From assembly GCF_025574465.1 (NCBI RefSeq), contig NZ_JAOBPP010000021.1, forward strand, positions 62,001 through 126,000: a stretch of DNA of 64,000 bases. Reading direction: 5' to 3'. Every line of letters starts with the position of its first letter. The stretch's first letter is position 1. The position numbers and the translations under genes were made by a program. Origin of the DNA: Kordiimonas aestuarii. GTDB lineage: Bacteria > Pseudomonadota > Alphaproteobacteria > Sphingomonadales > Kordiimonadaceae. Shown piece by piece: positions 53,957 to 61,970 of this stretch. The notes under the pieces were generated by a model. It saw nothing but the letters and a program-made list of their open reading frames with translations. It was not told where the DNA came from and ran no database searches.

Positions 53957-53971
53957 TTAACCAATTCTTTA
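53957..53971 (+). promoter_or_regulatory. CtrA-like box upstream of cheY
   Basis: TTAA-CCAATTC-TTTA matches the alphaproteobacterial CtrA consensus TTAA-N7-TTAA with one mismatch in the second half-site. It lies about 90 bases before the cheY start. CtrA commonly controls motility genes in this class, so a role here is plausible but unproved. Confidence 0.4.
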
Positions 53972-54061
53972 TTAGATCGGGGCTAGGGTCCTGACAAAGG
54001 GAATTGAACGGTGCCGTGTTTTGGCATCGGAGGTGCGAAATCATAAAACTGAGGAAATATC

Positions 54062-54448
54062 ATGGCCGTTGATTTGGGTATGCCGATCCTGATCGTCGAC
54101 GACTACAAGACAATGCTGCGCATTGTCCGCAATTTGCTGAAACAGCTTGGCTTCAATAATGTTGACGAGGCAACCGATGGCGCCATGGCGCTGGAGAAAG
54201 CCCGCGCCAAGCAATATGGTCTCATAATCTCTGACTGGAACATGGAACCCATGACCGGTTACGAGCTTCTGAAAGAAGTGCGCGCTGACAACCAGCTTAA
54301 AGCCACTCCTTTCATCATGGTAACCGCAGAATCGAAAACCGATAACGTGATTGCCGCTAAAAAGGCGGGCGTGAACAACTATATCGTCAAGCCGTTTAAC
54401 GCTGCTACGCTGAAGCAAAAACTGGTGGCAGTGCTCGGAGAATTCTAA
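54062..54448 (+). CDS. cheY: Chemotaxis response regulator CheY
   Basis: A 128-residue single-domain receiver. The acidic pocket is intact ([10 protein letters not shown]), the phosphoacceptor is Asp in [12 protein letters not shown], Thr is in MVTAES and Lys in VKPFNAA, in the proper spacing. [11 protein letters not shown] and the KPFNAATL end fit true CheY. It should bind the flagellar switch when phosphorylated. The TAATG junction overlaps the CheZ start by one base. No chemotaxis kinase or receptor genes lie in this window. Confidence 0.95.
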   Translation: MAVDLGMPILIVDDYKTMLRIVRNLLKQLGFNNVDEATDGAMALEKARAKQYGLIISDWNMEPMTGYELLKEVRADNQLKATPFIMVTAESKTDNVIAAKKAGVNNYIVKPFNAATLKQKLVAVLGEF

Positions 54449-55467
54449 TGGCGGGCGAACAGCTTCCGAAACAGATTGAGCTGCTTGTCGATAATTTGCG
54501 GAAGCAGAATACGGCGCAACTGTCCCTGACAGACGTTGCGTCTGTCACCGAAGTGCTGATCGGCACGATGACTGTTTTCTTCCGGTCAATCGACACCTCA
54601 ATCTATCGCGAATGCCGTTCGCTTAGCGACTATATCCATAATGCCCGCAAAGAGATCGCGGCACTCCAGCCCGGCGATCTCGAGAGCAACCGTATTCCAC
54701 GGGCGGGGCTTGAGCTTGATGCCATCGTGCAGCAAACCGAAGAAGCCACCAACACCATCATGGAGTCGGCCGAGGAGATCATGGGCCTCGATCCTAGCGA
54801 CACGGAAAACTACGTTGCCAAAAGCCAGGATGCCGTCATGCGCATCTTTGAGGCATGCTCCTTTCAGGATATTACCGGTCAGCGAATCTCGAAAGTGGTC
54901 GAGACACTCTCACACATCGAAAAACGCGTGCTTGAGCTGAGGAACTTGCTCGGTGTTACCGAGGAAGATATTGAACAGGCCAAGGCCGACCATGTGGAGG
55001 AAAAAGTCACCAGCGGCGACAAGGCTCTGCTCTCCGGTCCGGCCTTGCAAGGTGAAGGTATCGACCAGTCAGAGGTGGACGCCCTGATGGGTGGCGGCGC
55101 CACCACGCCTGCTCCAGAACCGGCACCAGCCCCTGCGCCCGCTCCAGCAGCCGAACCGGCCCCCGCACCCAAGCCAAAGGCTGAAGCGCCAAAGGCCGTG
55201 AGCCCGAAACAACTGGATAAGATGTTCGAAGAGGATTTCGACCCGGTTGCTGAGCACGAAGAGGCCGAAGCGAAAAAAGCCGAGGAAAAGAAGAAGGCCG
55301 AGGAAGCTGAGGCGAAAAAAGCCGAGGAAAAGAAGAAGGCCGAGGAAGCTGAGGCGAAAAAAGCCGAGGACACAAAAAAGGCCGATGCCAAGAAGAAAGA
55401 CAAGGAAGTTGAGCTGCCAGCTGGCGAGGAAGTCAGCCAGGACGATATCGACGCCCTGTTCGGCTAA
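54448..55467 (+). CDS. cheZ: CheY-P phosphatase CheZ with extended repeat tail
   Basis: A 339-residue CheZ. The helical core (about 1-180) contains the phosphatase motif SFQDITGQRISKV (Gln 140-145), which dephosphorylates CheY-P. It is about 125 residues longer than E. coli CheZ: after residue 200 come DQSEVDALMG (206-215), a proline/alanine stretch, a triple 14-residue charged repeat and finally SQDDIDALFG at the very end. Both motifs look like the FliM N-terminal EIDALL peptide that binds CheY. It overlaps cheY by one base. Confidence 0.9.
   Translation: MAGEQLPKQIELLVDNLRKQNTAQLSLTDVASVTEVLIGTMTVFFRSIDTSIYRECRSLSDYIHNARKEIAALQPGDLESNRIPRAGLELDAIVQQTEEATNTIMESAEEIMGLDPSDTENYVAKSQDAVMRIFEACSFQDITGQRISKVVETLSHIEKRVLELRNLLGVTEEDIEQAKADHVEEKVTSGDKALLSGPALQGEGIDQSEVDALMGGGATTPAPEPAPAPAPAPAAEPAPAPKPKAEAPKAVSPKQLDKMFEEDFDPVAEHEEAEAKKAEEKKKAEEAEAKKAEEKKKAEEAEAKKAEDTKKADAKKKDKEVELPAGEEVSQDDIDALFG
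55258..55371 (+). repeat. 42-base tandem repeats inside cheZ
   Basis: About 2.7 copies of a 42-base unit encode a 14-residue lysine/glutamate/alanine repeat (EEAEAKKAEEKKKA). Copies 2 and 3 are nearly identical. Such repeats can vary in number between strains and would set the tail length. Confidence 0.85.
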
Positions 55468-55474
55468 CCGCACC

Positions 55475-56368
55475 TCACCACACAAGCGATTCCATGACGG
55501 CGTGGGGAACTGCTTTCTCCGCGCCAAATATTTCTCTGAAACGACCAACCGAAACCTGACCACGGGCGTCTGCCGCACTCGTGAGCACCGGGTACTCGTC
55601 ACGATGGATACCTCCTGCAATAAACAGCCCGCGATAGCCCGCGGCATGAGCGCCTGCCATATCCGTCTGCAGGCTGTCGCCGATCATCATGACCTGCTCG
55701 CCTGAGAGCGAACCGGGCGCGAGGCCGATTTCCGGCAGGCAGGCCTCTAGCGCGCTGGCCATGGGTTTGCCGAACCAGTGCACCTCGCCGCCCATCGCGG
55801 TATAAAGGTCAGCAACTGAACCCGCGCACAGGTATAGCTTTTCGCCCACATGCACCACACGGTCCGGGTTGGCACACAGGAACGGCACATTTTTTTTGGC
55901 CGCACCCGCAAGCCAGCCACGATGGCTTTCCACATCAAAAAAATCGAGGTCCGTCGCAAGGATGATATCCGCCTCGTCCGGCGTTTTGACCATGGTAACC
56001 GGCAGGCCATCAACGGTGTTGTGGTCGCTTTCAGGGCCCATGTGATAGAGCTTCGCTCCTCGATAGCGGGCCCGAACCTCATCTCGTGCCAGCCCACCCG
56101 AGGTTACGATATAATCCGTGAGCGCGGACGGCATGCCCATTTTGACAAGCAGGGCGCGGACATGCGTACGCGGGCGGGGAGCATTTGAGAGGAACACAGT
56201 AAGTACATTGTTCGCACGGGCCTTCTCGATGGCCTCAACGGCTTCCTCGTTCAGGCGAATACCGTCATGCATCACGCCCCAAAGGTCACAAATGATCAGC
56301 GAAAGTTCAGGGCAAAATTCACGTAAACCACGGCTCAGGGAAACAGCAGCCGCCTGTCGGTTGGGCAT
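55475..56368 (-). CDS. TIGR01459 family HAD hydrolase
   Basis: A 297-residue HAD-superfamily phosphatase of the alphaproteobacterial TIGR01459 group. IICDLWGVMHDG is the first Asp motif, LSNAPRP the second (Ser/Thr), and GKPMASALEACL with MIGDSLQTDMAGAHAAGY the Lys and acidic third motif. It probably dephosphorylates a small metabolite or sugar phosphate. It is convergent with cheZ, 7 bases apart, and is transcribed toward it. Substrate unknown. Confidence 0.88.
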   Translation of the reverse strand: MPNRQAAAVSLSRGLREFCPELSLIICDLWGVMHDGIRLNEEAVEAIEKARANNVLTVFLSNAPRPRTHVRALLVKMGMPSALTDYIVTSGGLARDEVRARYRGAKLYHMGPESDHNTVDGLPVTMVKTPDEADIILATDLDFFDVESHRGWLAGAAKKNVPFLCANPDRVVHVGEKLYLCAGSVADLYTAMGGEVHWFGKPMASALEACLPEIGLAPGSLSGEQVMMIGDSLQTDMAGAHAAGYRGLFIAGGIHRDEYPVLTSAADARGQVSVGRFREIFGAEKAVPHAVMESLVW

Positions 56369-56378
56369 AATAGACTTT

Positions 56379-57827
56379 CTATAGTTCGCGGTTCATGTCA
56401 TTAGCTGCGGTCGGCTCACCAAACAGATAGCCTTGGGCGAATTCGGCGCGGGCTTCAAGGGCCTGCAACACCATGTCTTCGTTCTCGATCCGGCTTACAA
56501 TAAGCTGCATGCCCTTGCGGCGCAGGAAGGATTTCACTGCTTCCGCGTCACCGTCCTCCGGATTTGCTGCCAGCAGGTCCTGCAAATCAGACTTGATAAA
56601 CTGGAATTTACGGTCACCCAGAAGGGCAAAGTCCTGATTGAAGTCTTTCACAAGATCCATCGAGAAGCCAAAACCCTTGCGGCCAAGAGTCAGCAAACGA
56701 TCTTTCACGTCGCCCTCCAGGGTCATGTAATCCTCTTGCGCGATCTCGAACACCAGCCGGTCGCGGAACTCTTCATTCGCGGTCATGAAGTCGATGAACT
56801 GCGGGAAAAACTCTTCGTCCGCCATCGAATATTTTGACATATTGCAGAAGAACCGCACATCGGGGCGGCGTTTGCCCATGCGGCGCACAAGCTGGATGAG
56901 CCGGAACAGCAGCAGGTTGTCAATCGTGCCGATCAAACCCTTGCTTTCGGCAATTTTCATATATTGCCGCGGCAGCACGATCCGGCCTTCGTCATCCCGG
57001 ACTCGGCTGAAACATTCGTAATGCACTGTCCGGCGCGCGGGCAAGGCCACGATCGGTTGCAGGTAAAGGTCCACCCGGTTTTCAGACAGTGAATTCCGCA
57101 CCACCGACAACAACTGATCTTCGCGCTTGATCAGGCGGATCGGGGCCTTCTTGCGCCCCAGCCCCTTGGGTGCCGCTTTGCCCACCGGTTTAGGAATCGC
57201 ATCACTCAGCGCATCGGTGTTGCTTTCGCTTTCATCTTCATCGTCCCGGTCCACCTCATCCGAGCCAGAGTCAACCACCGCCATCGCTGCTTCTTCCGGC
57301 GTCAGTTCAAGCTCGGCGATCTCCGCCTCGCTCATGGGTTCGGCTTTATCCTCTGGCTCAGGAGCTACGGGCGCTTCCGCTTTGCCCGCCTTGGTTTGCA
57401 CTTCCGTGTCAGCGCTCAACTGCAGCGCTTCCTCATCTGTGCCCGACTTTTTGGCCTTCTTCGGTTTGGCGCTGAACTCGACTTCCCGTTCCATTACCTG
57501 TGTAAGCAGGGTGTGCAGCACCTTCAGCTCGGAAACAAGCTGGTCGCTTTTTTCGTCACCCTTTTCACCGTGCCTGCGGGTACGCTCAAGGTCTTTCCTC
57601 AAGATCAGGACCATATCCTCAAGCTTCTCAAGCCGGCTGTCCGCATCTTTTTCGGCGCGGCGGGCAATCAGCCACATCTGGATCTGCCAGGCGCCAAAAA
57701 ACACCAGAAGGCCGAGGATGCTGCTCAAATCGCTCGGCACCTCAAAGGCGCGCGGCGGGATCACTGTGATCGCCACCCCCAGCACAGCGTATGAAACAAG
57801 CAGCAAAATCTGCGTCATGATGGACAT
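56379..57827 (-). CDS. TipF-like membrane protein with degenerate EAL domain
   Basis: A 482-residue membrane protein: two N-terminal helices (about 5-25 and 32-52), a coiled coil (about 60-115), a long acidic linker (about 120-230) and a C-terminal EAL domain (about 235-480). The EAL consensus is replaced by YECFSRV, the DDFG by FSMDLVKDF and the QGY end remains as AQGYLFGEP, so catalysis is unlikely, although c-di-GMP binding could persist. This architecture matches TipF, a Caulobacter c-di-GMP-binding flagellar assembly factor. It lies near cheY-cheZ. I chose ATG 57827 for the helix start; one at 57878 is in frame. Confidence 0.8.
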   Translation of the reverse strand: MSIMTQILLLVSYAVLGVAITVIPPRAFEVPSDLSSILGLLVFFGAWQIQMWLIARRAEKDADSRLEKLEDMVLILRKDLERTRRHGEKGDEKSDQLVSELKVLHTLLTQVMEREVEFSAKPKKAKKSGTDEEALQLSADTEVQTKAGKAEAPVAPEPEDKAEPMSEAEIAELELTPEEAAMAVVDSGSDEVDRDDEDESESNTDALSDAIPKPVGKAAPKGLGRKKAPIRLIKREDQLLSVVRNSLSENRVDLYLQPIVALPARRTVHYECFSRVRDDEGRIVLPRQYMKIAESKGLIGTIDNLLLFRLIQLVRRMGKRRPDVRFFCNMSKYSMADEEFFPQFIDFMTANEEFRDRLVFEIAQEDYMTLEGDVKDRLLTLGRKGFGFSMDLVKDFNQDFALLGDRKFQFIKSDLQDLLAANPEDGDAEAVKSFLRRKGMQLIVSRIENEDMVLQALEARAEFAQGYLFGEPTAANDMNREL

Positions 57828-58062
57828 GAAGAACCGGTCCCTTTCCCATTCCCGAAACCTGAGTGCATGCTGGCACAAGCACGCGGCAAGGTTAAGACTT
57901 TTATTGCAACATCACGCGCTGGTGCTTTTCAAGCCAAGCACTTGCGGCCTATAGTGACTTTAGCGACTTTGTCATGAGGCTGCCCTACTCGGGCGTCATA
58001 CTTCTGTCCCGGCGTTACTTTAGGGGTAAAGCCGCCGGGCAGCATGTTAGGGAGACAAACAC

Positions 58063-58809
58063 ATGAAGAAGTTTTTACTGCTTATCCTGATCCTTTTGGT
58101 CGGCGGAGGCGCCTATGCCTACTATAAGCTCGACACCATCGTCAAAACCGGGGTTGAGACCAAAGGCCCCGAAGTTCTGAAGGTGCCGGTGGGCGTGAAA
58201 GGTATCTCTCTCTCTCCCTTCTCGGGTAGCATCGGAGTCAATGGGCTTACCATCGGGCAACCTGAAGGCTTTGGTGATGGCCAGATCGCCACGCTTGAAG
58301 GCTTCGATATGAAAGTCAGTACCAAATCCCTGTTTTCTGACCATATCATCATCGATAGCATCATGGTGGATGCGCCCAAGCTCGATATCCGCAGCAAAGG
58401 CGCACAGACCAATTTTCAGGCCCTGCAGAAAGCCATCGGCTATCAAGCCAGCACAGAACCCACCAACGTGACGCTCACCATCAAGAAGATGACGGTCAAG
58501 GGCCCGGAGATCGCTGTGCTCTCTGAGGGCGGCATGCTGAATGTGGACGAACGCATCAAGCTTGAAGACTTCACGATCACCGATCTCGGCACAGACGAAA
58601 AAGGCCTCGCGCCGCAAGAGATCGCCCGTCACGTGATGGCGGTACTGGAACCTCAGATTGCCAAGGCGCTGGTAAAGGCGCAGGCTTCAGGCAAACTGCA
58701 GGAACTGACAAAGGGCGCCGAAGGAAAACTGGAAAAGGGCATTGGCAGCCTTGTAGGCAAGCTGAAGAAAAAAACCGATGACGAAAAAGAAGAAGACGGC
58801 AATAACTGA
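58063..58809 (+). CDS. AsmA-like exported or anchored protein
   Basis: A 248-residue protein with an N-terminal membrane anchor (MKKFLLLILILLVGGGAYAYY) and a body reminiscent of AsmA/DUF748-type repeat regions: VPVGVKGISLSPFSGSIGV, LEGFDMKVSTKSLFSDHIIIDSIMVDAPKLD. These elongated beta-bridge proteins link or transport lipids between membranes. The C-terminal ~60 residues are charged and helical. AGGGAGAC precedes the ATG. No co-transcribed partner is evident. Assignment is by pattern only. Confidence 0.62.
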   Translation: MKKFLLLILILLVGGGAYAYYKLDTIVKTGVETKGPEVLKVPVGVKGISLSPFSGSIGVNGLTIGQPEGFGDGQIATLEGFDMKVSTKSLFSDHIIIDSIMVDAPKLDIRSKGAQTNFQALQKAIGYQASTEPTNVTLTIKKMTVKGPEIAVLSEGGMLNVDERIKLEDFTITDLGTDEKGLAPQEIARHVMAVLEPQIAKALVKAQASGKLQELTKGAEGKLEKGIGSLVGKLKKKTDDEKEEDGNN

Positions 58810-58862
58810 TTGATTTCTGGACGCAACAGTCCAATATTCGCTTCACCTACAGGGAGATCACT

Positions 58863-59162
58863 ATGTCACTGGAAAAAATCACAGACGAAATCCGCGGCCG
58901 CGTTGGCGCGCATTCGCCAATTTCTGCTATTATCAAGTTCGACTTCGGCGACGACGGCGTTGTGCGCATCGACGGCAAATCGTCACCAACGGTTGTCGAC
59001 AACGCCGACACCGAAGCTGACTGCACGGTTAAAACCACGATGGACAATTTCGTTCAGATCGCGGAAGGCAACCTTAACCCGCAGATGGCTTTCATGACCG
59101 GCAAATTACGTGTAGAAGGCGACATGAGCCTTGCCATGCAGCTTGGCTCCATCCTCGGATAA
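58863..59162 (+). CDS. SCP2 sterol-carrier-domain protein
   Basis: A 99-residue stand-alone SCP2-like domain. IIKFDFGDDGVVRID, ADCTVKTTMDNFVQI and FMTGKLRVEGDMSLAMQLG are the sterol-carrier signature. Bacterial members bind fatty acids or acyl-CoA rather than sterols. Fifty-three bases separate it from the AsmA-like gene and 15 from the next gene on the same strand, so a lipid-handling unit is possible. Confidence 0.93.
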   Translation: MSLEKITDEIRGRVGAHSPISAIIKFDFGDDGVVRIDGKSSPTVVDNADTEADCTVKTTMDNFVQIAEGNLNPQMAFMTGKLRVEGDMSLAMQLGSILG

Positions 59163-59177
59163 GCCATAAAGGTCGTT

Positions 59178-59705
59178 ATGTTTGAAAAGTTTCGCAGTGC
59201 CGCCCTCGCCTTGAGCGTATTTGTCATCCTTCTTGGGATCGGCGCCTATGTGATGGTGCAAATGGGCGGCGGCGACAAATTATTCGGGGGCAAGGACGGG
59301 TCTTTGCCCCCAGTCGATTTTGGTACACTGGACAGGTCCTTTGATGACCCGAGTTTCCTCCTGTGTGCGAAAGACGTGTGCCCCAACGCAGATGTCGATG
59401 GACCCGCCCCCCGATTTGAGGTGGATGCACAGGCCCTGCGGCTTGCCATCGTTGACTTTGCCGACAATATGCCAACGGTCAGCACCTTCCGCTTTGACCC
59501 GATGAACAATCAGTTCGACTTCACCGAACGCCTGCCCGGTGAAAGCCTGCCATCGGTCATTACCGTCAGAATCACCGATGTAGACGGCTACACCAGCACC
59601 TTGGCGATCTACAGTCGCACCCCTGTTGGCAACAGCAGCGCCGCTGACCACGAAAAACGTGTCACCCGCTGGCTTCGCATGATCGAAACCCGGCTCGGCC
59701 AATAA
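59178..59705 (+). CDS. DUF1499 family membrane-anchored protein
   Basis: A 175-residue protein with one N-terminal helix (about 10-30) and a periplasmic part. RFEVDAQALRLAIVDFAD and the end KRVTRWLRMIETRLGQ are DUF1499-like; the body has two cysteines (LLCAKDVC) suited to a disulfide. Function unknown. It follows the SCP2 gene by 15 bases and probably shares its transcript. Confidence 0.78.
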   Translation: MFEKFRSAALALSVFVILLGIGAYVMVQMGGGDKLFGGKDGSLPPVDFGTLDRSFDDPSFLLCAKDVCPNADVDGPAPRFEVDAQALRLAIVDFADNMPTVSTFRFDPMNNQFDFTERLPGESLPSVITVRITDVDGYTSTLAIYSRTPVGNSSAADHEKRVTRWLRMIETRLGQ

Positions 59706-59766
59706 TCAATTTGTATTTTTCCGGGAAAAGCGCCTGAACCGCACCTGAACTACCTCGGGTAAGCGA

Positions 59767-60288
59767 TCAGTAGTAGTCGCTATCAAACTCGTCATCGGCC
59801 TGGCTGGGCACCGAGGCTCCTGGCAGCGACTGGTTGCCGTCCGCCAGGGCCCCCAGGGCACCGGCAGGCTGGAACGCGGCCTGTTGCTGGTAAGCCTGCG
59901 CGCCTTCCGATGGCGAAGCCTGTGTCGGCGTGCTGAAAGCCCTGTTGATGGCAATTGTCTCACGCACGCTGGCTTGTGTCGTCAGATAGCTATCCCGCGC
60001 GCGGCTGAGGTTTGAAACCGGCGGCAACGGTGCTCCGGCTTCCTGCGTGCGGGTTTCAGCAAGGATGAACTGCACACCGGTAGAAAGCAGGCCACGCCCC
60101 GCAGGTTGCTGGGCTTTTTCAGCGGCGGGTGCCAGGCTGGCGCTGGCGACATTTTGGGCACCATCAAGCCCACGCGAGAACGCACCCGTGCGTGTCTCCG
60201 TCGAGCCAAAAGGACGCGCTGGAGCACGGTCTGTACGTGAGATTGGCGCCGCGGCACGCGACTGCATGGCAAATGCAGCATCCGCCAT
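59767..60288 (-). CDS. Hypothetical low-complexity protein
   Basis: A 173-residue protein I do not recognise, rich in Ala, Gln, Pro and Ser and probably largely disordered. No signal peptide, helix or motif is evident apart from a mildly ordered stretch around SRARDSYLTTQASVRETIAINRAF. The end is acidic (DDEFDSDYY). It is convergent with the DUF1499 gene, in an envelope and motility neighbourhood. Start by ATG without a clear ribosome-binding site. Confidence 0.55.
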   Translation of the reverse strand: MADAAFAMQSRAAAPISRTDRAPARPFGSTETRTGAFSRGLDGAQNVASASLAPAAEKAQQPAGRGLLSTGVQFILAETRTQEAGAPLPPVSNLSRARDSYLTTQASVRETIAINRAFSTPTQASPSEGAQAYQQQAAFQPAGALGALADGNQSLPGASVPSQADDEFDSDYY

Positions 60289-60533
60289 TTATACACCCAT
60301 TTAATTACACCCAGCGACAATTTACCCCGGCAAGGGCCGCTCTGGCAATGCAGAAGCGCAAAAAAGCCTGGATTGAGTGCTGGAACACCCGGTCCGCCTG
60401 TGCTATCGCTCAGGCCACATACGGTGTGTTCCGCCATTCTGACCGTAAAACTCAGTGGACAGAGGGAAGGTGCCGAGGGGGCCACCGGGGGAACGCATGA
60501 CAAGAATAACTCAAGATAAAGCGAAAAGTTGAC

Positions 60534-61268
60534 ATGGATAATAATACGCTCGCGATTTACATTCACGAACTCCGCAATCAGTGCCTGCACGCGGAAGCGT
60601 CTTTCAGTATTTTTAACCAGGCAATGGCCAACAAAGCCGGCGCAGGCATCCTGTACGGCGGCCAAAGCATCCTGATCCCGGGTAGCCAGATCTCATCGCT
60701 GTTGTGGCCGACACGTGCCCGCGCCCGCAGCCGGGGCGAAGCGCTGCGCAAGGTTCTTGGCCTTAATGAAAAGCACCCTCTCAATGATCGCCGCCTGTGT
60801 GAGCTGTGGGAACGCTCGGACGAAAAGTTCGAAGAATGGGTTAACCAGACCAAGGGCCAGCAGGTCATTTTTGACCTCGTGGGCGATCCATCACAGGTTG
60901 GGGACGGTGATATCAAGGACGAGTGTGTTTACCGTGCCTATAACCCGACCACGCGCGTTTACTGGTACCGCGGTGTTGCCTATAACCTGCAGGCCGTGGC
61001 GAACGCGCTGACCGATGTTGCCAAACGGGTCAACACGATTTACGCCCAGATGTTCCCTGAACAGGCCAAGGCAGACGCTGAAGCCCGTCGCCGTGCCGCC
61101 GACGCGCAGCAAACCGCGCAGGTCGCGGCTGACGCGCAAGCCAGCGCGGCAAACGATGCATCGGGTGACGAAAAACCCGGCGAAAAACCAGCAGCAAAAA
61201 AAGCTGCACCAAAGAAAAAAGCCGCCGCTAAAAAAGCGCCTGCCAAAAAATCGTCCAAATCCGAATAA
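60534..61268 (+). CDS. Unknown protein with histone-H1-like lysine/alanine tail
   Basis: A 244-residue protein. The N-terminal ~170 residues are a folded domain I do not recognise (GGQSILIPGSQISSLLWP, EALRKVLGL, WVNQTKGQQVIFDLVGD, VYWYRGVAYNLQAVANAL). Residues 180-205 are a charged helix, and the last ~45 residues are a histone-H1-like tail of Lys and Ala with AAKKA and APKKKA steps. Such tails bind DNA or other polyanions non-specifically. It may be nucleoid-associated or simply cytoplasmic. A perfect hairpin and tandem repeats follow. Confidence 0.72.
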   Translation: MDNNTLAIYIHELRNQCLHAEASFSIFNQAMANKAGAGILYGGQSILIPGSQISSLLWPTRARARSRGEALRKVLGLNEKHPLNDRRLCELWERSDEKFEEWVNQTKGQQVIFDLVGDPSQVGDGDIKDECVYRAYNPTTRVYWYRGVAYNLQAVANALTDVAKRVNTIYAQMFPEQAKADAEARRRAADAQQTAQVAADAQASAANDASGDEKPGEKPAAKKAAPKKKAAAKKAPAKKSSKSE

Positions 61269-61281
61269 TATAAGTCGCATC

Positions 61282-61309
61282 TGGGGCCCGGCCACAAGCT
61301 TGGGCCCCA
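61282..61309 (+). terminator. Perfect hairpin after the H1-tail gene
   Basis: TGGGGCCC and GGGCCCCA pair exactly over 8 bases. Only an AT-rich stretch, not a T run, follows, so it may be an mRNA-end or processing structure rather than a strong terminator. Confidence 0.45.
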
Positions 61310-61311
61310 AT

Positions 61312-61363
61312 ATAATGCGTAATAATGCGCGTACTGGATAATGCGCAATAATGCGCATACTGG
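61312..61363 (+). repeat. 26-base tandem duplication
   Basis: Two adjacent 26-base units (61312-61337 and 61338-61363) differ at two positions. Each contains AATAATGCGC. They lie between the H1-tail gene and the next small gene. Confidence 0.8.
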
Positions 61364-61463
61364 CGATTTGACCTATTTGCCTGATTGTGCATTTTTTGTA
61401 TGATACGACCCGCTTGAGCCAACAGCGCCCGAGTTGAGCACCAGAACAAGGACTTGTGCACCG

Positions 61464-61811
61464 ATGAAAAAACGACTGTCTTTTGTAGTTGCCGCTGCAC
61501 TATTTGGAAGCCTGCCCGCAAGCGCCCTCGATTGCGGAGAGCCGCCGATGCAGCAACCTGCTGTGCCCGATGGCCATCGCGCCGACGCTGATGATATCCG
61601 CACGGCGCGTGATGCTGTGCTCGGGTATTCAAAAAAGGTGGATGAATATCTCACCTGTATGGACCAGCGCGCTGGCGATATCCTGCCGTATCTGACCAAA
61701 GAGCAGAAATTGCGCTGGGATGAGGACCTGACCAGCATCCACAACCACCGCCGTGACCTGCAGGTCAAGCTCAATGAAGCAATTCGCGCCTACCGCAGGC
61801 AAGACAGCTGA
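61464..61811 (+). CDS. Small secreted hypothetical protein
   Basis: A 115-residue exported protein with a signal peptide (MKKRLSFVVAAALFGSLPASA) followed by LDCGEPPMQQPAVPDG. The mature protein is helical and has two cysteines (LDC, YLTC), probably a disulfide. I do not recognise a family. AAGGA lies 11 bases before the ATG; a TTG ten codons upstream is in frame but less likely. It is flanked by a terminator 25 bases past its stop. Confidence 0.72.
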   Translation: MKKRLSFVVAAALFGSLPASALDCGEPPMQQPAVPDGHRADADDIRTARDAVLGYSKKVDEYLTCMDQRAGDILPYLTKEQKLRWDEDLTSIHNHRRDLQVKLNEAIRAYRRQDS

Positions 61812-61836
61812 TTGGCTGAATTTGGCAAGTAGCCGG

Positions 61837-61862
61837 AAGGGGCTCCAGGGGCCCCTTTTTTT
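61837..61862 (+). terminator. Rho-independent terminator
   Basis: AAGGGGC and GCCCCTT form a perfect 7-base stem followed by T. It lies 25 bases past the stop of the small secreted protein gene and ends that transcript ahead of the acyl-CoA dehydrogenase gene. Confidence 0.85.
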
Positions 61863-61970
61863 ATTGCCCGATTACCCACCCAACAATAATGGACGCTTGC
61901 GTCTATAAAATTTGACAGCCCACAAGGTGCGCCCCATCTTCATGACAAAGGTCCAAAAAGAGGGATGATC

